The notes: generated from the letters alone by a model not told the origin. Counted from the stretch's first letter, positions 22,732-36,879 are shown. The stretch: DNA of 64,000 bases from Cyanoderma ruficeps (GCA_008694505.1 VZDJ01007747.1:30856574-30920573), one strand, 5' to 3'. Made by a program: numbers and translations.

Positions 22732-25700
22732 TAGGAAGGAATTAGTTCAAATATTAAGGCATAGTGTGTAACGTGCTCTGAAACCAACCCAGAAACTTTC
22801 AATAAATAACACAAAAAGCAGCACATCTTTACATACTTGAAAGACGTTATAAAAAGAGAGGTGAAAGGAGGTGAAAATTATGTATTCTGCTTTCCTGAAT
22901 ACCTATTAATATGTAACACTAATCAACATACAATTCAAAGCCATTTAGAAGTGGTTCAGGATCATCTCCTTATTATTCTTTACCTTACTTTTTAGGTATT
23001 CTAAAGAACGAACCATGCACACATTAAGAATTCTCAGTACACAAAACAAGCTGTTAAAAAACAATCTTTCAATATTTATGTTTCACTATTATGCCACAAA
23101 AGATTGTAAAAATGCACATACATCTATAGTAAAAATAGGAGTATGCAAAATAATACTGAATTATATTAACCCCTTTCCAGAAAGCACAAAAGGTCCTAAG
23201 ATACATTTCAATCTTATTTATATAGAAGAATATATAAAAAAGAAATAATAAAAAGAAAAGTCATGCTTATTTGAGCTCCCTTCACTGCATGGATTTCACA
23301 GCTATGCAATTTTTTCAACTATCAGTGTTGAAGCTGTATTCTTACCTAGGTGATTTGAAATCTATAGACATGTGATCTGTATAAATAGCTATGCATATAG
23401 ATATCCACCATCAGCATCAGTTGAGATTATATATCAGTAACACAAACTGAAGAAAGAGACATGAGGATGCACAGATACGTCTGCATGTTTACAGACTACT
23501 AATAAAGATTGTGTTATGTTAGTTATGCAGCTTTTATTTAATTACAAATGAAGAGCAAATTTTCATGCCATGCTTAATCCATCCCATGGTGGACTATTCT
23601 CTAGTGTCCATCCACAAATGTACAGCCACCTCCCCTGCATCAGGTGTAATAAATAGGCGGTCCCATCAGACTGGTGATCCATAGAAAAACTAATCATGTT
23701 TTCTTTTGGATTGTCTGTGGGTCCAGCTCAGTGTGTGCTACCCTTCTCTGTATCAGGAACTCAGCCACAGACTCAAGAAGCAAGCAGAACAGCACCATTT
23801 AGAAGAAAAATGCCTTTATTTTGGATCTAGCACCATGGGAAAATATATCCCTAGCAAGAATGAACCAGACCAAATGTGGCCAGAGAAATACGTGGTAGTA
23901 AAATCACAAGAACATGGGATCAACAGCAATGATGTGCTAATGCATCCTGTGTTCACAGCGTTATCCCCTGAAATGCGATTCGTAAAACCATGCTTTAGAA
24001 CAACGTCATCCCTGTGCTTCAAGACCACACAGACTTACAGCCTTTCCTTTCTAAAATCCAGTGTAAAGCACATTATTCAGGTAATACTAGCTGGACCTAG
24101 TTCTCCCATGAGTGCCTAACTTGATCCAGCTTTTGCCCTGCTTATGCCTTGCTGCCAGAACTTATAACAGAATTTGTTTTTTAAGCATGAGTACCTAAAA
24201 TATGTGTTGTGAACTGTTAATATCAATAAACTAGAACAAAATACCACATTATTTTCAGCCCCTGACTGTCTGGATTTAAGTCGGTATACTCATGGGAGAG
24301 GCTTTATGATATAATCAATAAAGAAGTAAAAAAGGCAGCACAGCATCTTCTCTAAAGGGGAGAACAGAGGGCACACAGCAATTTAAAAACCATGCCAATA
24401 AAAAGGAAGGAAAAACTAAAGTGGATAAGGAAAACCAAAACACATCCTCTTAACAGAGCTCCTAGCAGAGTAGAAGACAAATCCATAAAATATAATTTTT
24501 GGTATCCAGCTGAGATGCAGTAGCAAGCTCTCTCTAAGCACTCAGCACTCCACATCAGATAGGTACTGAACAAACACAGCTGTTCAAAATAATCCACCAT
24601 GTGAATAGTAACCAAGTATCCAGTGATCTGCAGTATAATCACCTACTGGTCTGTTCTGCTGCAGGAATAACCAGCAAGCCCTATGCCCGATCTAGGCGGG
24701 TTATCCTCTAAGAGCAGACTTAGTCACCTCTTAACAAAGTGGACAGCAACTACTAAACTTTCTCTCTTGCAAATCATGTTGTTCTGATCAGAGTTGTTCC
24801 CAGCTCCAACCTCTGCTCACTGCCTAGGCACTAACAAAGTGCATACAAACCACAGTGGCAGTGCCCTCTCAAAATGGGAAAGGAAATAACTCCTGGAACA
24901 TCCACACAAAACAGATCTGTGAAACAGAAGCTCATAAAGTTACTCTGATTACAGAAATACAGAAGGGTGGTTATAATCATCAAAACCTTCTAAATACAGA
25001 GAGGAGGACAACACTGAAGTGAAATAACAGACTTCAAAAATGCTAGATTGGCTACACATACTGTAGTAACCTTAGTTTGTTTTATACTTGCAGAGTTGAA
25101 AAAAGGAAGGTCACGATGAGCTGTCAGAACCTAACAGCACACAGACATGGGAGTGCTGCATCAAAGGCCTCATCCTTATTCCAATTAAATTGTGACACAG
25201 CAACATTGATTTTAATAGGCTCAGGGTGGGATCTCTGTTGGAGTTTTTGTTACCATTGACCCAAATCAGAACTCAGTTGCTTTGCTTGAAGCAAAAAAAA
25301 GAAAAGGCTGGTATCCACTAATACTTAAAGCCCTTCTCTTCACAGTAATTCTTCACATTTTTCAGGAACATTTTCTGTGTAAATATATCTTTTGTTCAAA
25401 TTGTCCTCTTTTTCAGCAGCCTTTGAAAAGATCAATAAATTTTCTGTAGCATATAATCATAATGTCCTTGTGAAGTTTTGAAAATTTTTAAGTCTTACAT
25501 ATTAAAAGTATTCTGCAGGATTTATACATACATCATAAATTATTAAAGGAGAACTCAATTTTTAAAATAAACACAAAATCAAGACATTGCAGTCTGTGTA
25601 TACTTCAACATAATTTCTCCAGAGTTAAGCTTTCAATGCATGCAACACCTACACAAGACGGGTGAGTCAGAAAAAAACCACAGTACTTATTTCTCTGGTT

Positions 25701-25744
25701 TTGGCCATATATCTAAACAATCATTATCAATTTTTTATCATTTA

Positions 25745-25790
25745 AAGATCTAAACTCCTGAGGAAGAAGATCTAAACTCCTGAGGAAGTA
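25745..25790. repeat. Two-copy tandem duplication, 22-bp unit
   Basis: GATCTAAACTCCTGAGGAAG occurs at 25747 and exactly again at 25769, each preceded by AA. The second copy then diverges (GTACAA). The near identity suggests a recent event. Confidence 0.92.
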
Positions 25791-28700
25791 CAATATAAAT
25801 ATCCAGTACTCAAATGTAATCATCACTCAAGTACGGATTTAACAAACTGTATTTCAATGATTTGAGGTCCCAGTACAATGAACAAACAAAATGAAATTAT
25901 TAACGGAGTTTTTCACAGTTATTTGTTAATTAATCACTGTATTCAGAGATGAAAACTAGTGCCACAGGACATTACCAGAATACTATATCTGATGTGTATG
26001 CACAGTTTTTTTCCATAGATTCCTTGTGGCAGTGCTACCTTTTCAAATCCTGCTCATGTTTCATATCACTGCACATCAATGCACAACTACAATTGTGCTA
26101 TTCTTTGTACATACTAGGGGACATAGATAAAGTCTATACAGTAATCTTCTGGTATTTTTTAATATTACAAATTGTAGAAGGAAAAACCCTGCTGTGATCA
26201 TGGAACCATGTTGTGATCCTTCCTAGGAAATCTCTACAGAGATAAAGATAACACAGACTGACCTTTAGAAATCAGATGAGGGACACAGCTATCATAACAA
26301 TGGTAGCTGAGTTCAAATGCTCAGTCTACAGAGAACAGAAATAGAGCCTACTCTCTACAAATAATTTTTATTTCTTTATTTATTTAATCATAATGGAAAT
26401 GGTTTTTTCAAGCCTCCATTTGAAAGCTGGAGGTAAAAATCAAAGATAAATATGCCCAGTGACTTCACTAGACAGCATTTTTTGATTTTTTTGAAATGTA
26501 AACTAAAAGATACTTCCAAGATCTCCATTCAAATGAGATCACCATTGTACTAACGTACAAAAAGTTTCATCATTGTCAACAGCAACTTAGATGCAATTTG
26601 TACTTAAGCATTATTTTGCTGGAGACCAACAACAGGCAGCGGAAGGATGAGATTCTGCCTTCTATGCACTTTCAGACACCGGATGACACATTAGCATGTG
26701 TACAAGCTCTGCCTGACTGTTTTAAAGCAAAAAGTGTAATGGGAAAAACAGTCATTTTTTTTGATTTTCAAAGAGTGTTCTCCCTACAAGCTGATATCTT
26801 GAAAAATGGAGCATCCACAGAAAAAACCATACATTTGGCAATCTGAGTTATTTTTATATGGATTGACCAGGGGTGGGGCATTAAACAATCATATAAGTGT
26901 GTTTGTAAAATGTTTACAGCCAGCCAGAGTGACAATATCAGTAAACAGAAATTCTTGCATCTATACTGCTTCATTCTGAGTGGTGTTGATCATGTGCATG
27001 CAATGAATGAAGCCATACAAGATGGGACATGAGAAATAAAATGCATGTAGTGAAACAACTAATTGGCATAAAATGCCAGAAAAATATAACTTCCTGTAAA
27101 TATACAAAAGCGTCTAATAATTACAATCTGGTTTTTGTGAGTATGTATTCCCATACATTGAAAATGCTTCATCTTAACTATGATTTTATTGATTGTTTCT
27201 GATTTAAATTTAAAAGCTACACAAAATCTTAACCTTTTATCTTTATTAATATGGAAGTTTAGCTTATAGTGAAAGATTTTTTTACACATGTTCATAAGCA
27301 TATTCAGAGGTGCCTAAATATAAGCAGCTCGATGGCTTTTTTCCATAGTACCCTCAAATTTTTCTGTCAGCAGCAAGTATTCAGTGCCTAAACAAATTAA
27401 CAGCTATAAAATATCTGAATTTTGACTTGGAAATAACAGTCATATTGAAATATTCCATTATTCTCTTTAGAAGCATGCATTTGAATCAAGTTTCCAATTT
27501 GCTAACTGAAATGCTATAGATAGACCGTGAGTAAAATGCTGCTGGTTGACACGTGAATGACTGTACATAAAGTAACTTTTTTTAGAGACCGAAAGGAGAT
27601 TGCTTTCTTGAACAAAAAAGTATCATTGTCATAGAGAAGTTACTACAAGTTTTAAGAACCTTCATCAAGGAGAGATATATCTGTTTAGACAGCACATGTA
27701 AATGCCTTCAGGAGAAAAGATAAAAAAATCCATCTAAAATTATAAACCTGCAAGGTCTTTTGGTGAAGCATTTCTATTTTCCTTCTGTCCTTTTTCCTGC
27801 AATAATGACATCATGGGTTTTGAAAGAAGTCAAAGTGATCTATGGAGAAATACTGTAGAAAAAATTGCTATATTTCTTTTTTTTATTTCTTTGTCAGATC
27901 TCCCTTGCATACCCATAAAGGAGTTTATGGGTGTCTCCCAATGTTCCACAGCATTTATGAATACATAAACAATGTATTCAAGATCGGAGCAGATGATCTT
28001 AGAAGAGCTAAAACAAAGCACAAAGCAGGAAAAAAATTGCATCTCATGTTACTGTGACGCTGAAGAGGCCTCTTGGTTATTTGAGGCATTTTGCACAATA
28101 TTAAATTTGAGGATACTTTGTTAATACGGTTTGCAGATAACAAAGGCTTGGTGAAAGGACTTATGCTTTAAAATTTAACTATTATTGCTCTATGAATATT
28201 GCAAATAATGAATTTTCACTGATGAAAATGTGTTGGGTTTTTTCCCTCAGGTCAGGCAAGAAACTCAAGCCTTATAGGAAGACTTACCTTCACCTCATAG
28301 ATTTTGCTGGAGCTATGTCAGTTCATACAATCTAATGATTTTGGGTTTTCTTCCCTGTGTTGAAAGAGTTTCCAGATTGAAATGAAGATCATACAACCCT
28401 CAGACAATTAAGCATTCTTTGAAATACCATTAAATAAATTAACTTAAATTGACTTTGAGATAAATATAGGACAAAACCCCACAAATTAATAGCATGAAAG
28501 TTTCAGGTATCAGGCTCTTTCTATTTCTCCTGTTCACTCTTCATCACAATGAAAGAAGTTAATAAGTAGTTTAAGTGCATTTATTAAAGAACCCCGACTC
28601 TTCCATGTTCTTTCCATGATCTTGAAAGACAGCCTCAAACTATAAAGCCAAAGGACCCCTCTTCTCGTCTCACACTCATTTCCAACACAATCCTCTGAAT

Positions 28701-29500
28701 TTGTTTGCAAACTGCCTAACTCTATGGAGACACGCTATTTACCATCCTGATTTTAAGTTAAAATCCATTTATCTTTTAAAAATTAGCTTGCTTACTACTT
28801 CCAAGTGTTTTATTATGTATCCAACAGTCACAGAGCTCCTCAGAAAAATACTAAAAATCTTAGATATAAGTAATCTGTATTTGGAGATTAAAAATACCGT
28901 TTTGGGGAGCTATGTCTTACCACGATGTTTAATGAAGAAGGTTAGGCCATTTGCATTTCGGATTTTGTAGGTAGTACCATCCACTGACCACTGTCTAATA
29001 TTGCATGTAACAACATTTAAAGCACAGATTCTTCTATTTTTAAGGTCATTTTCTTCTGAATTGTCATGACCGATAAACATACAATGTCATTTTACATTCA
29101 GAAGGACACTTTCTCCTTTGTTGACTCTGTTCTGGGCCTCTGTGAATCATGAATTTTGCCAGGACAGAAAGCTCACTTACAAAGATGCTGGGATGCAAGG
29201 AAAGTCTTCATCTCTGTTTTCTCCCCAAACAAGTTTTCAAAACCAGAAACAGTCAATTCCCTTGGAGAGCAAACTCCCATGGAAGAGCCTCCTGGCCCCA
29301 TTACAGTTTTAAGAGGAAAAGGGTGAAATGAACATGTCTAGTCTCTGAAAGCTTTTTATCACCGGCTTTGACCTATTCACTGCTGAGCAGATCGACAACT
29401 ATGTGAAGATATAACAAAATTAAATCATCGTTCCTAAACAATCCTGCCTTTCCAGAATTGCTGGTAAAGGGTTTTGTTTGTTAACAGGTATGAACCCCTG

Positions 29501-29588
29501 AACAACAAAAAAACCCCAACAAAAACCTAACAAACAAACAAACAACAACAACAAAAAACACAAACAAAAAAACCCACAACAACAAAAA
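29501..29588. repeat. AAC / CAAA low-complexity tract
   Basis: About 88 bases on the plus strand consist almost only of A and C, mixing AAC, CAAA and CAAAAA units. On the minus strand it forms part of a spurious 88-codon open frame rich in Phe, Leu, Cys and Gly. Confidence 0.9.
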
Positions 29589-30275
29589 GTTTTGAAAATA
29601 TCAGTAAGAAAAATCAACATACAATGGCCATGAAGTGGAACACAAACAACACCAGGGTTAGAGAAAACTGGATTTTGTTGGCACAATGTACAGAGCAGAG
29701 AACTAAGAGCTGATTAAGTAAATTAATCACTCATGCAACCAAGTGGAACTTTAACTATGGAGCAATAAAAACACCTCATATAAAGGGCAAAGGCATTCAG
29801 GATATCCACTAATTCAAAAGACTGTTAATCTTCAAACTTGATAGTTAGAATGAACCTCCCCTCTTTAAACCCTGGGGGTTAGATATAGCTCATATGAACT
29901 GCTGAAATGAGAAAATGCAAGGCATGTATTAAATATCCCAGAGGCAGCAGTACTTAGTCCTCCAACAGCCATTCAGCCTAGCTCTTTATACCTGAATGCT
30001 CCAGTGAACTCTTTGTGTTTGCTATACTAGATGGTATTTTAACCATGACATCAACAACTATATATCATCCCTCTTTTACTCGTCTTAGGTGGACTTTCTG
30101 CACTCAATACACATTCATCCGTAAACCTTTTTCTAAAACTGCTTCCATTCTCTTAAGGAAGCAAAACAAGGAAGTTGTAAGAGCATGTACTTTTTATAAA
30201 TTTGAAAGAAAAACTTTTTTACAAAATGAAATTTATACTAAAACTAAGAAACACTGAAGATTTGCACTTTAGACT

Positions 30276-30317
30276 AGAAAAAGAAAAAAACCACAAAAAC
30301 AAACAAACAAACAAAAC
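30276..30317. repeat. CAAA microsatellite
   Basis: An A-rich lead passes into CAAACAAACAAACAAA, giving about four clean tetranucleotide units. It is a simple repeat only. Confidence 0.9.
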
Positions 30318-32241
30318 TAACCACAACTATTTATAGAGGGAAATAGGACCGCTGAGCTCAAGATAATATTTAGTTATGAAAACAAGGGAGCAGCAAAGGT
30401 AACTCACTGAGGTTCCACTGAATATGTGCACTTCTATAGGGCAACTAATCTGTGCTTCTTTTATAATCAGAGAGCAACAAAAATTCATGGGATGCAAATG
30501 ATCAAAGCAATTTCAGATTTTATCAACATCAGAGAAATTATACCCATTATTCATGTACACCATTGACTCCTTTTTCTATCAGTTGATTTAAAGGGAGCTG
30601 AGATGAATAGCTCTAATTCAGATGTCTTTGTTGCAGAGAACAGCTCTGGTCCTTAGGCTTCATAGGAGCTTGTCTTTCCAGTCCAGCAATTAAATTCAGT
30701 TGCAATGTATGGCAACACTTAGAGAAATTTTTATTTGATTTCAATAGGACTTTGACATCAATGAGTCTTAGTGTGATCACACTTCAGGACCACTAACTTT
30801 ATTAGCTCCCAGATCTGTTCAGGCTGTACACATACAGAAACAAAGAGAATAATATCCAAATATAGCAGACTGTTAAGAACAAAAAAACTGAAACATAACC
30901 TTTTTATCAGGTGCTATCTACCACTTATATGAGCTAAAGAGAATTTTTGTATATACTTTTAAGGGTAAACGAAAGGATATACATATAGAGGGCATTAATG
31001 ACCAGAGGTTCTTGTTTATAACCTGCAGATAGAGAAATTTCTTAAATATTCAAATTCTTATTGTGCTAATCCTACTGAATTCTAATATGTTCAAAGTATT
31101 TAAGCTGATAGATATTTATTGATATAATTTACAAGTCGCAAGTAAATTTATGTCTTAATGCAACCACTTTTCACAGCTGTTTTAGCAGCACTCAAATCTT
31201 AGAATAAGACAAAATTTTAAAAATGCCCTAGAAATCTCTGAAGAGGGGGTTGCTATTTTATCCTTTAAGAAACTATAATTGATGGGAATGAAAACTGAAA
31301 AACCCCATATCCATAGGTAAAGTCTACCGTAAGGTAAAGTTTGAATGTAAAAGTATTATCGTAAACTAAACCTAGCTTTATTTAAAAATAAGATTCGAGT
31401 GTTCTTGATGGATAAATTAGATTTTCAGTGTAATCTCTGTGAAGTTTCATAGCATATCACTGATGCACTTCAAAGTTCTTTCTTCCTATGTGATAAGATG
31501 ATCAATCCTTTTCTTTTTAACGACAGTAATAACAACACTTTGAACGCAATGTTATTCCTAAATTTAAGAAAAATATAAAAATAGTCTCTCTCAACTCACA
31601 ATTTATCTTTTTTCTACCTTTGATTCTTCCTCACCTCGCTCTCTCCATGTTTGTGAGAGAGTAAGACTACCTGACTCTTCAAGCTTCTTTCTTTCATTTG
31701 AAAATGATGCCCAGGGTATAGAACTACCCTGCAAAAAAAGTGTAGCAAAATGCACTCATGCAGTTGACTTAATATTCCTCACATAAACATTAAATGTGCA
31801 TGACTCTTCCTCTTATCTTTTTCCTCAAGAAAAAGGTTTGAGTTTCAGACTACCAATAAATCTTTTCAACAATATTTATTCACATATCCCTAACTTTTCA
31901 ATAAAGATGTGATCCCATACGAATTCTTACATAGGTCATTTACTGGAATTAGACCAAGTTCTTAATTTTCTTGTGGGATTTTGTAGTAGACTGCCTTTTC
32001 CATGGACACTTCAGGAGATGAGAAAGCGATTTCCTCACTGTGTTGGGCAGGAGAAGCCTATAAACCATCCCACAGGTTGCCAAGGAAAGCCTTTTCCTGC
32101 ACTGACTTGAAGCTCACATAGCCAGGCAACAAAAACTGCCCCATGACATACCTAAAATCCTTTGAGTGTTTACTGTCCAGTGCAAGAGCATTCACAAACA
32201 GCCAGCTTTTTTTACACAGCACCATCTGAAAACACCAGTAT

Positions 32242-32597
32242 TGAGGTTTAACCAGCTGGCAAGTAAGTACCAGACAGCTGCTCGTTCACTCCCCCTCAGC
32301 CCTCCCTCATGGGGAGAACTGGAAAGGAAAATTTTCAGGGATCAAGAACAGCTTTATAATTGAAACAGAGTAAACTATATTACTGATAATAATAGCAGTA
32401 TTAGTAAATGTAATGGAAAGTAGAGAAAAGGAGGAATAAACCTGAAGCAAAATAACTGCTGCACACTACAACTGTCCACTGACTGATGCCCAGCCTGTCC
32501 CCGAGCAGTGACTGGCTCCCTTCCTGGTAACTCCCCCAGTTTTTATTCTGGCCATGACATTCCATGGAATATGCCTTTGGTAAGTTATGGAGGTTCA
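32242..32597 (-). mobile_element. Partial ERVL-type LTR, minus strand (copy B)
   Basis: This is a second copy of the LTR type at 19162-19466, in the same orientation. On the plus strand it opens TGAGGTTTAACCAGCTGGCA. It then shows GACAGCTGCTCGTTCACTCC, an A/T-rich TAATAATAGCAG section, CTGATGCCCAGCCTGTCCCC, GAGCAGTGACTGG, GGTAACTCCCCCAGTTTTTA, and CATTCCATGGAATATGCC. It extends somewhat further into U3 than copy A. The TATA position is decayed: it reads AATAAAAACTGG on the minus strand. The rest of U3 is missing beyond about 32597. No internal retroviral genes adjoin it. Confidence 0.82.
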
Positions 32598-34330
32598 GAA
32601 GCTTCACATTATAGCCTTGGCAACATAAAAGAAAAAGAATTAGGTCAGTAAGATAACAGTTTAACCTAATTTTTAAAGCACCCTGTATCTTTGTATGCCA
32701 CTAAAAAAGTTTCTTCACAAAACATCACTGTTTTCCACTGTAAAACAGCCATTTTTGTAGGGCTTTCCTTGCCACCTAGAAAGAATAGTATTTTTCAATT
32801 TCATTTATTTAATATTTATTAGCTCACAACAGCTTCCCAAGTAATTATGATAACAATACTTGCATGTTGTATAACTAAGTTACAGAAACTAAAAAAGGCC
32901 CAATGGAAAACAGGTGGCCCCAATTTTATTCATCACTCTGGAACACAACTAAAACTCAAGAGAAAAACAGAACAAAATTAAGAAAAGCAGATACAAATTC
33001 TTCCAAGTTTACTTTCTTCATTAGTGTAAAAACTAAAGCAATGATGATAAATATACAACCCAAATTCTTTCCTCATTTTTTTTCTGTACGGACTAGTAGA
33101 ATAAATATTTCTTCCATATTTTAAACCTATATAGAGAGTATGCTATACATTATGCAAGTGTTTTACATTATAAAAAAAAATACCACACATATTGGATTCT
33201 GTCTTATAGCCTTGTCGTTGTTTAGTCTGTACAGCTAATAGTTCTCTAATATTTCTCTCTCAATAAAAAACTTAATATGAAAGATTTCCTTCTATTTTTA
33301 AGCAGAACATTTCAACATTGTATATGACATCTGAGCAAGAGCTATCCACCAAGTTTCACTTCCTTTTATTCTTCATAATAACCATTTTTCTAGTTGTTTT
33401 ATACTTGCAATACTCTCCATCAGAAAGCTTCCTCACTGTACAAAAACTTACAATAAAAACAGAAGTATGACATTAAAAAATTCAAATAGGCTCCAGATAA
33501 CGGAGGCCAAATCCAAGACCAAAATTTGCGCTTCAGTTTTTATTCACTGCTATTTGGAATCTATATTAATGCAGATTTTTTCCTCCTTACATCTTTTGAT
33601 TACTCAGAATTTTGCTTCCCACTGTTTCAGACAATGGAGGCTTAGAGAGCAGAAACAGTTTAAAGGGGTGGTGCACATTTAACTACCACTTTCCAGCCCT
33701 AAAAGCACACACTGGCTTTTCTCTTCGTTTGAACAAAAAGACAAGGAGGCTAATTGAAAACTCTTATCTTGGCCTGTTTCTACTGCTTTATCTCATTAAG
33801 TACAAAATACATTTTAATGTAGGAATCACTTCGTAAAATTCTAGTCTCTGAATACAGTTATGCTTAATGACAATTCTTTGATCTGGCCTTCAACATCTAT
33901 TACTCCAGTTAAAAACGAACCTTTTAATTTGGCACACAATGAATCTAACTGCAGTTGTATTTTAAAAAGAGCATTAATGCAACTTCATTCGTAACTATGC
34001 AGTTATTACTGCCTTCCTTTAAACTCTTCTCCCACAACAATTCAGAATCTATATGCTTTTGGGTGTAGAGTGACTCATTTTCCTTTCAAATTCATAATGA
34101 GTAGTCTATGATTTACAAGATATTATTTCTGCAATGAAATCCATACTTTTTCTTTTTTTTCCTGGTGGTTTGATACTTTCATATGTCATTTTCCCCCCAC
34201 AGTGTTCCTACTAATCCAATTCTATCCTGCAAGAATGGGAGATGAATCTATTTAGAATTCAAACCAGTAGTGTAGGTCAAGTCCAGGAATAAATTCAATG
34301 GCAAGGAAAAGAAGAGGTAAATTCTCCTTC

Positions 34331-34357
34331 CCTTGACAATGTCAGGTATTGTCAAGG
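34331..34357. repeat. Perfect 10-bp inverted repeat
   Basis: CCTTGACAAT at 34331-34340 is followed by a 7-base loop and its exact reverse complement ATTGTCAAGG at 34348-34357. The stem does not extend further, so it is too short for a microRNA precursor. Confidence 0.85.
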
Positions 34358-35643
34358 ATATGTATGTATGGGAAGAAAAAAAATGCAGTAACTGCAATCT
34401 CTATTTTCATAGAATAAAATATTCCACGTTTGCCATTCCAATGGGCAAAAAAAAAATTAGCTTGGGATTTTTTATCACTTAATAAATGACTCATTTACAA
34501 AAGTATCTTGAATTTGTTTTGATCAGATTTTTTTCTGCTATGTAAGAAAATTACTAAATGCCTTATTCACAGTATTGATGTATTTATTCTTGACCAATTT
34601 TATTTTATTGTTGCTGTTGTTCAGTGTGATATTTTGGAAATGCTTAGGTAGTCCTGTTGGAGTAAATGGAGTAAGACCTTGTGAGATGTCAGTGCAAAAG
34701 GACATTTATTAAAATGTTAGACTGCTACTGACCTGATGCTTGTTCCAATGCTTGCTGAAGTTCAGGACTTAAACCTGCTCATATCTACTTGTACTTCTCC
34801 CAGCTAAGAGCATTAGCTACATACTCCTCCTGGACTCTGAGCTTGTCTGTGGATGCCATGAAGCTCATACCCCATGAGAATTTCCCAAGTGTTAATAAAG
34901 TGACATTGAAGCCTCCATGCGTGTTATTAAAACCTTGCTAGATGGATGATCAGAAACCAAGTTGGCTTGTATAAATATATACAGTACTACTCAAAGGTGG
35001 TATTTGAAAATAACAGTAAATTCATCTAGAGACTAGATGCCATTTCAGACCTAATGCCAAAGAACTAAGGAACGTTTATGACAGGAAATTCTTTAGGAAA
35101 CTCAGGAACACACATATATACAATCATGTAATATACTACACATTACCATGAGAATTCTAGAAGTTTTTAAAAGATCTAAGGTGTATGAGATCACAGCTGA
35201 AAACAACCATCAAATGCCAAGATATTTTTAGGTTAATGACTAAGTTGTGACTGAAAAGAAACTCATCTTAAAAAACTGTTTTATCTCACAAACAGGGCTT
35301 GATTGCCACAAATACAACTTGATTTGCCACAAATCAGGGCAAAAAGAGAGATTTTTCTGTATTTTTACAGAGTGCACTGTTTTTATTCTCATGTGTTTAC
35401 ATGTATGCATACAAAGCAACGATAAGAAATAATATTCAGTGTTCAAAGTGTGAGTCTGGGCACTTGAAATTTAGCATCCTTTTGAGAAATCACAGTAAGT
35501 GACTCAACTCCCAATACAAAATGGTACTTCTTCCTCCAGCACTCATGAGGTTTGCTTTATTACCTCCTTTTTCTAATCCTTAGTTCATTAATATCCTTTT
35601 TCTTTCCCATATTGTCATTCTTTGTGAATGACAGTATGTCATT

Positions 35644-35663
35644 CCCATACTCTCCCATACTCT
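35644..35663. repeat. Two-copy 10-bp tandem repeat
   Basis: CCCATACTCT is present twice in direct succession, in a pyrimidine-rich stretch. It is minor simple sequence. Confidence 0.85.
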
Positions 35664-36215
35664 TTCATTGTGTTCTCCTACACTCTAATATATAAATGCC
35701 CTTGTCATCTCACCTCCTGTACCATTCCTATCACATGTATCTTGTTCTCAGATGCAAAAGGAATGTTCTCCTCTTCTCACTTGGGGCATCACTAAACTGT
35801 GAGCTGAAATACTCAATACTGAAAGTCTTAGTCTGAGCTATTACTATCAGGTTCTCCCAGATATTCTTTTAGTAATCAATAATAAAAAAGATGGACCCTG
35901 ACAATTAGTTCAAGAATGACAAAATATACAATGGGTCAGACTGATTAAAGATGGTGGGATCCTCTCCTTGACTTCTTGCTTGCTCACTCAAGAGAGAATT
36001 TTTATAAGCAAAAATACTGTATGTATGTATATAGTCTATAATACTTTCGGTGACTCTGGAGGAGAGGTATGCCATTTTGATATGGAATATCACTTTGGCT
36101 GGGTTTATACAAAAGTCCAAGAACAAATAGTTTCCTGTACTGTATTTACTCTGAAAGGAAGGTGGTTTTGTGAAGAATCTTGTAACTCAACTCTTCTCAC
36201 AAACTACTTGTTGGT

Positions 36216-36298
36216 GAAAAAACCCTCAAAAAAGCCCAAGAAAAACCAAAAAGCAAAACAAACATTAAAATAGAAAAAGTTACTGGAAAAAAAAATTA
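36216..36298. repeat. A-rich low-complexity tract
   Basis: On the plus strand the bases are mainly runs of A separated by single C, G or T residues. It forms the lysine-rich end of a spurious open frame and has no transposon body attached. Confidence 0.8.
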
Positions 36299-36840
36299 AA
36301 CTGTATACTTACACTGAGTTTTCCAAAGACTGTTACACAAAATGGTATTAAGACAACAAATGTTTGTACAAAAACTTCATTTTAATAGAAGTAGCTTTAA
36401 TACAAAATAAATCTACTGAATACTCTTCAATAAAAAAGAAAAACCAAAAAAACCCAGAAACTAACAATAAACTGTTATTCAAAACAATAATCTCTATCCC
36501 CTTTATTATTTTATGCTAGAGATGTTTGCTATTTTTCCAAAAATATCTCTGGAGTCCCTCAAAGCTAAAGCCGTATTGTAGGTATGCTTTAATATCAAGA
36601 ATTATTCACCAGTTTCCTTGTTGAATCACATAATCCTCTGCATCAATTATTTTTCCTTTCTTAGGTTCACCTCTTTTGTGTAGTTTTACATCACAGCATT
36701 TTCTGCCTTGACTAGTGTGAACAGTACACTGCGCCTTGATCGTCTTTTAAAATTTCTTGCCTATTCTCCACTAAATTTTTTATTCCAAGGTCCAGCTTCT
36801 GTACCTCTGTTGAACAACTAATCCTATTGGAGTGATAGGA

Positions 36841-36879
36841 TTATACTACAGTCTTATACTATATTATACTATTATACTA
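36841..36879. repeat. TTATACTA repeat, four copies
   Basis: TTATACTA occurs at 36841, 36854, 36864 and 36872. Spacing is irregular at 13, 10 and 8 bases, so the last two copies abut. It is a small satellite-like patch. Confidence 0.85.

Larger units (their letters stand above)
22732..32241. other. Unique A/T-rich non-coding sequence
   Basis: I recognise no gene or transposon over this long stretch. The open frame at 23706-24119 (137 codons, plus) is the second longest in the window. It lacks any domain, membrane or repeat signature and is not bordered by good splice sites, so I do not call it. Simple repeats at 25745-25790, 29501-29588 and 30276-30317 are listed separately. The sequence fits long-intron or intergenic DNA. 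Confidence 0.55.

Noticed and set aside
23706..24119. 137-codon open frame on the plus strand
   Set aside because: No recognisable domain, overlapping frame on the other strand, no convincing splice or promoter context. Length is compatible with chance.
24250..24900. Region with slightly higher G/C content considered as an old LTR
   Set aside because: No terminal features, no TATA or polyadenylation layout, and no match to any repeat I know.
29420..29686. Minus-strand 88-codon frame rich in Cys, Phe and Leu
   Set aside because: Produced by the AAC/CAAA simple repeat at 29501-29588.
19162..32597. The two LTR copies considered as ends of a single provirus
   Set aside because: Both are truncated, they differ in sequence and breakpoint, and the 13 kb between them contains unrelated CR1 insertions and no gag, pol or env remnants.
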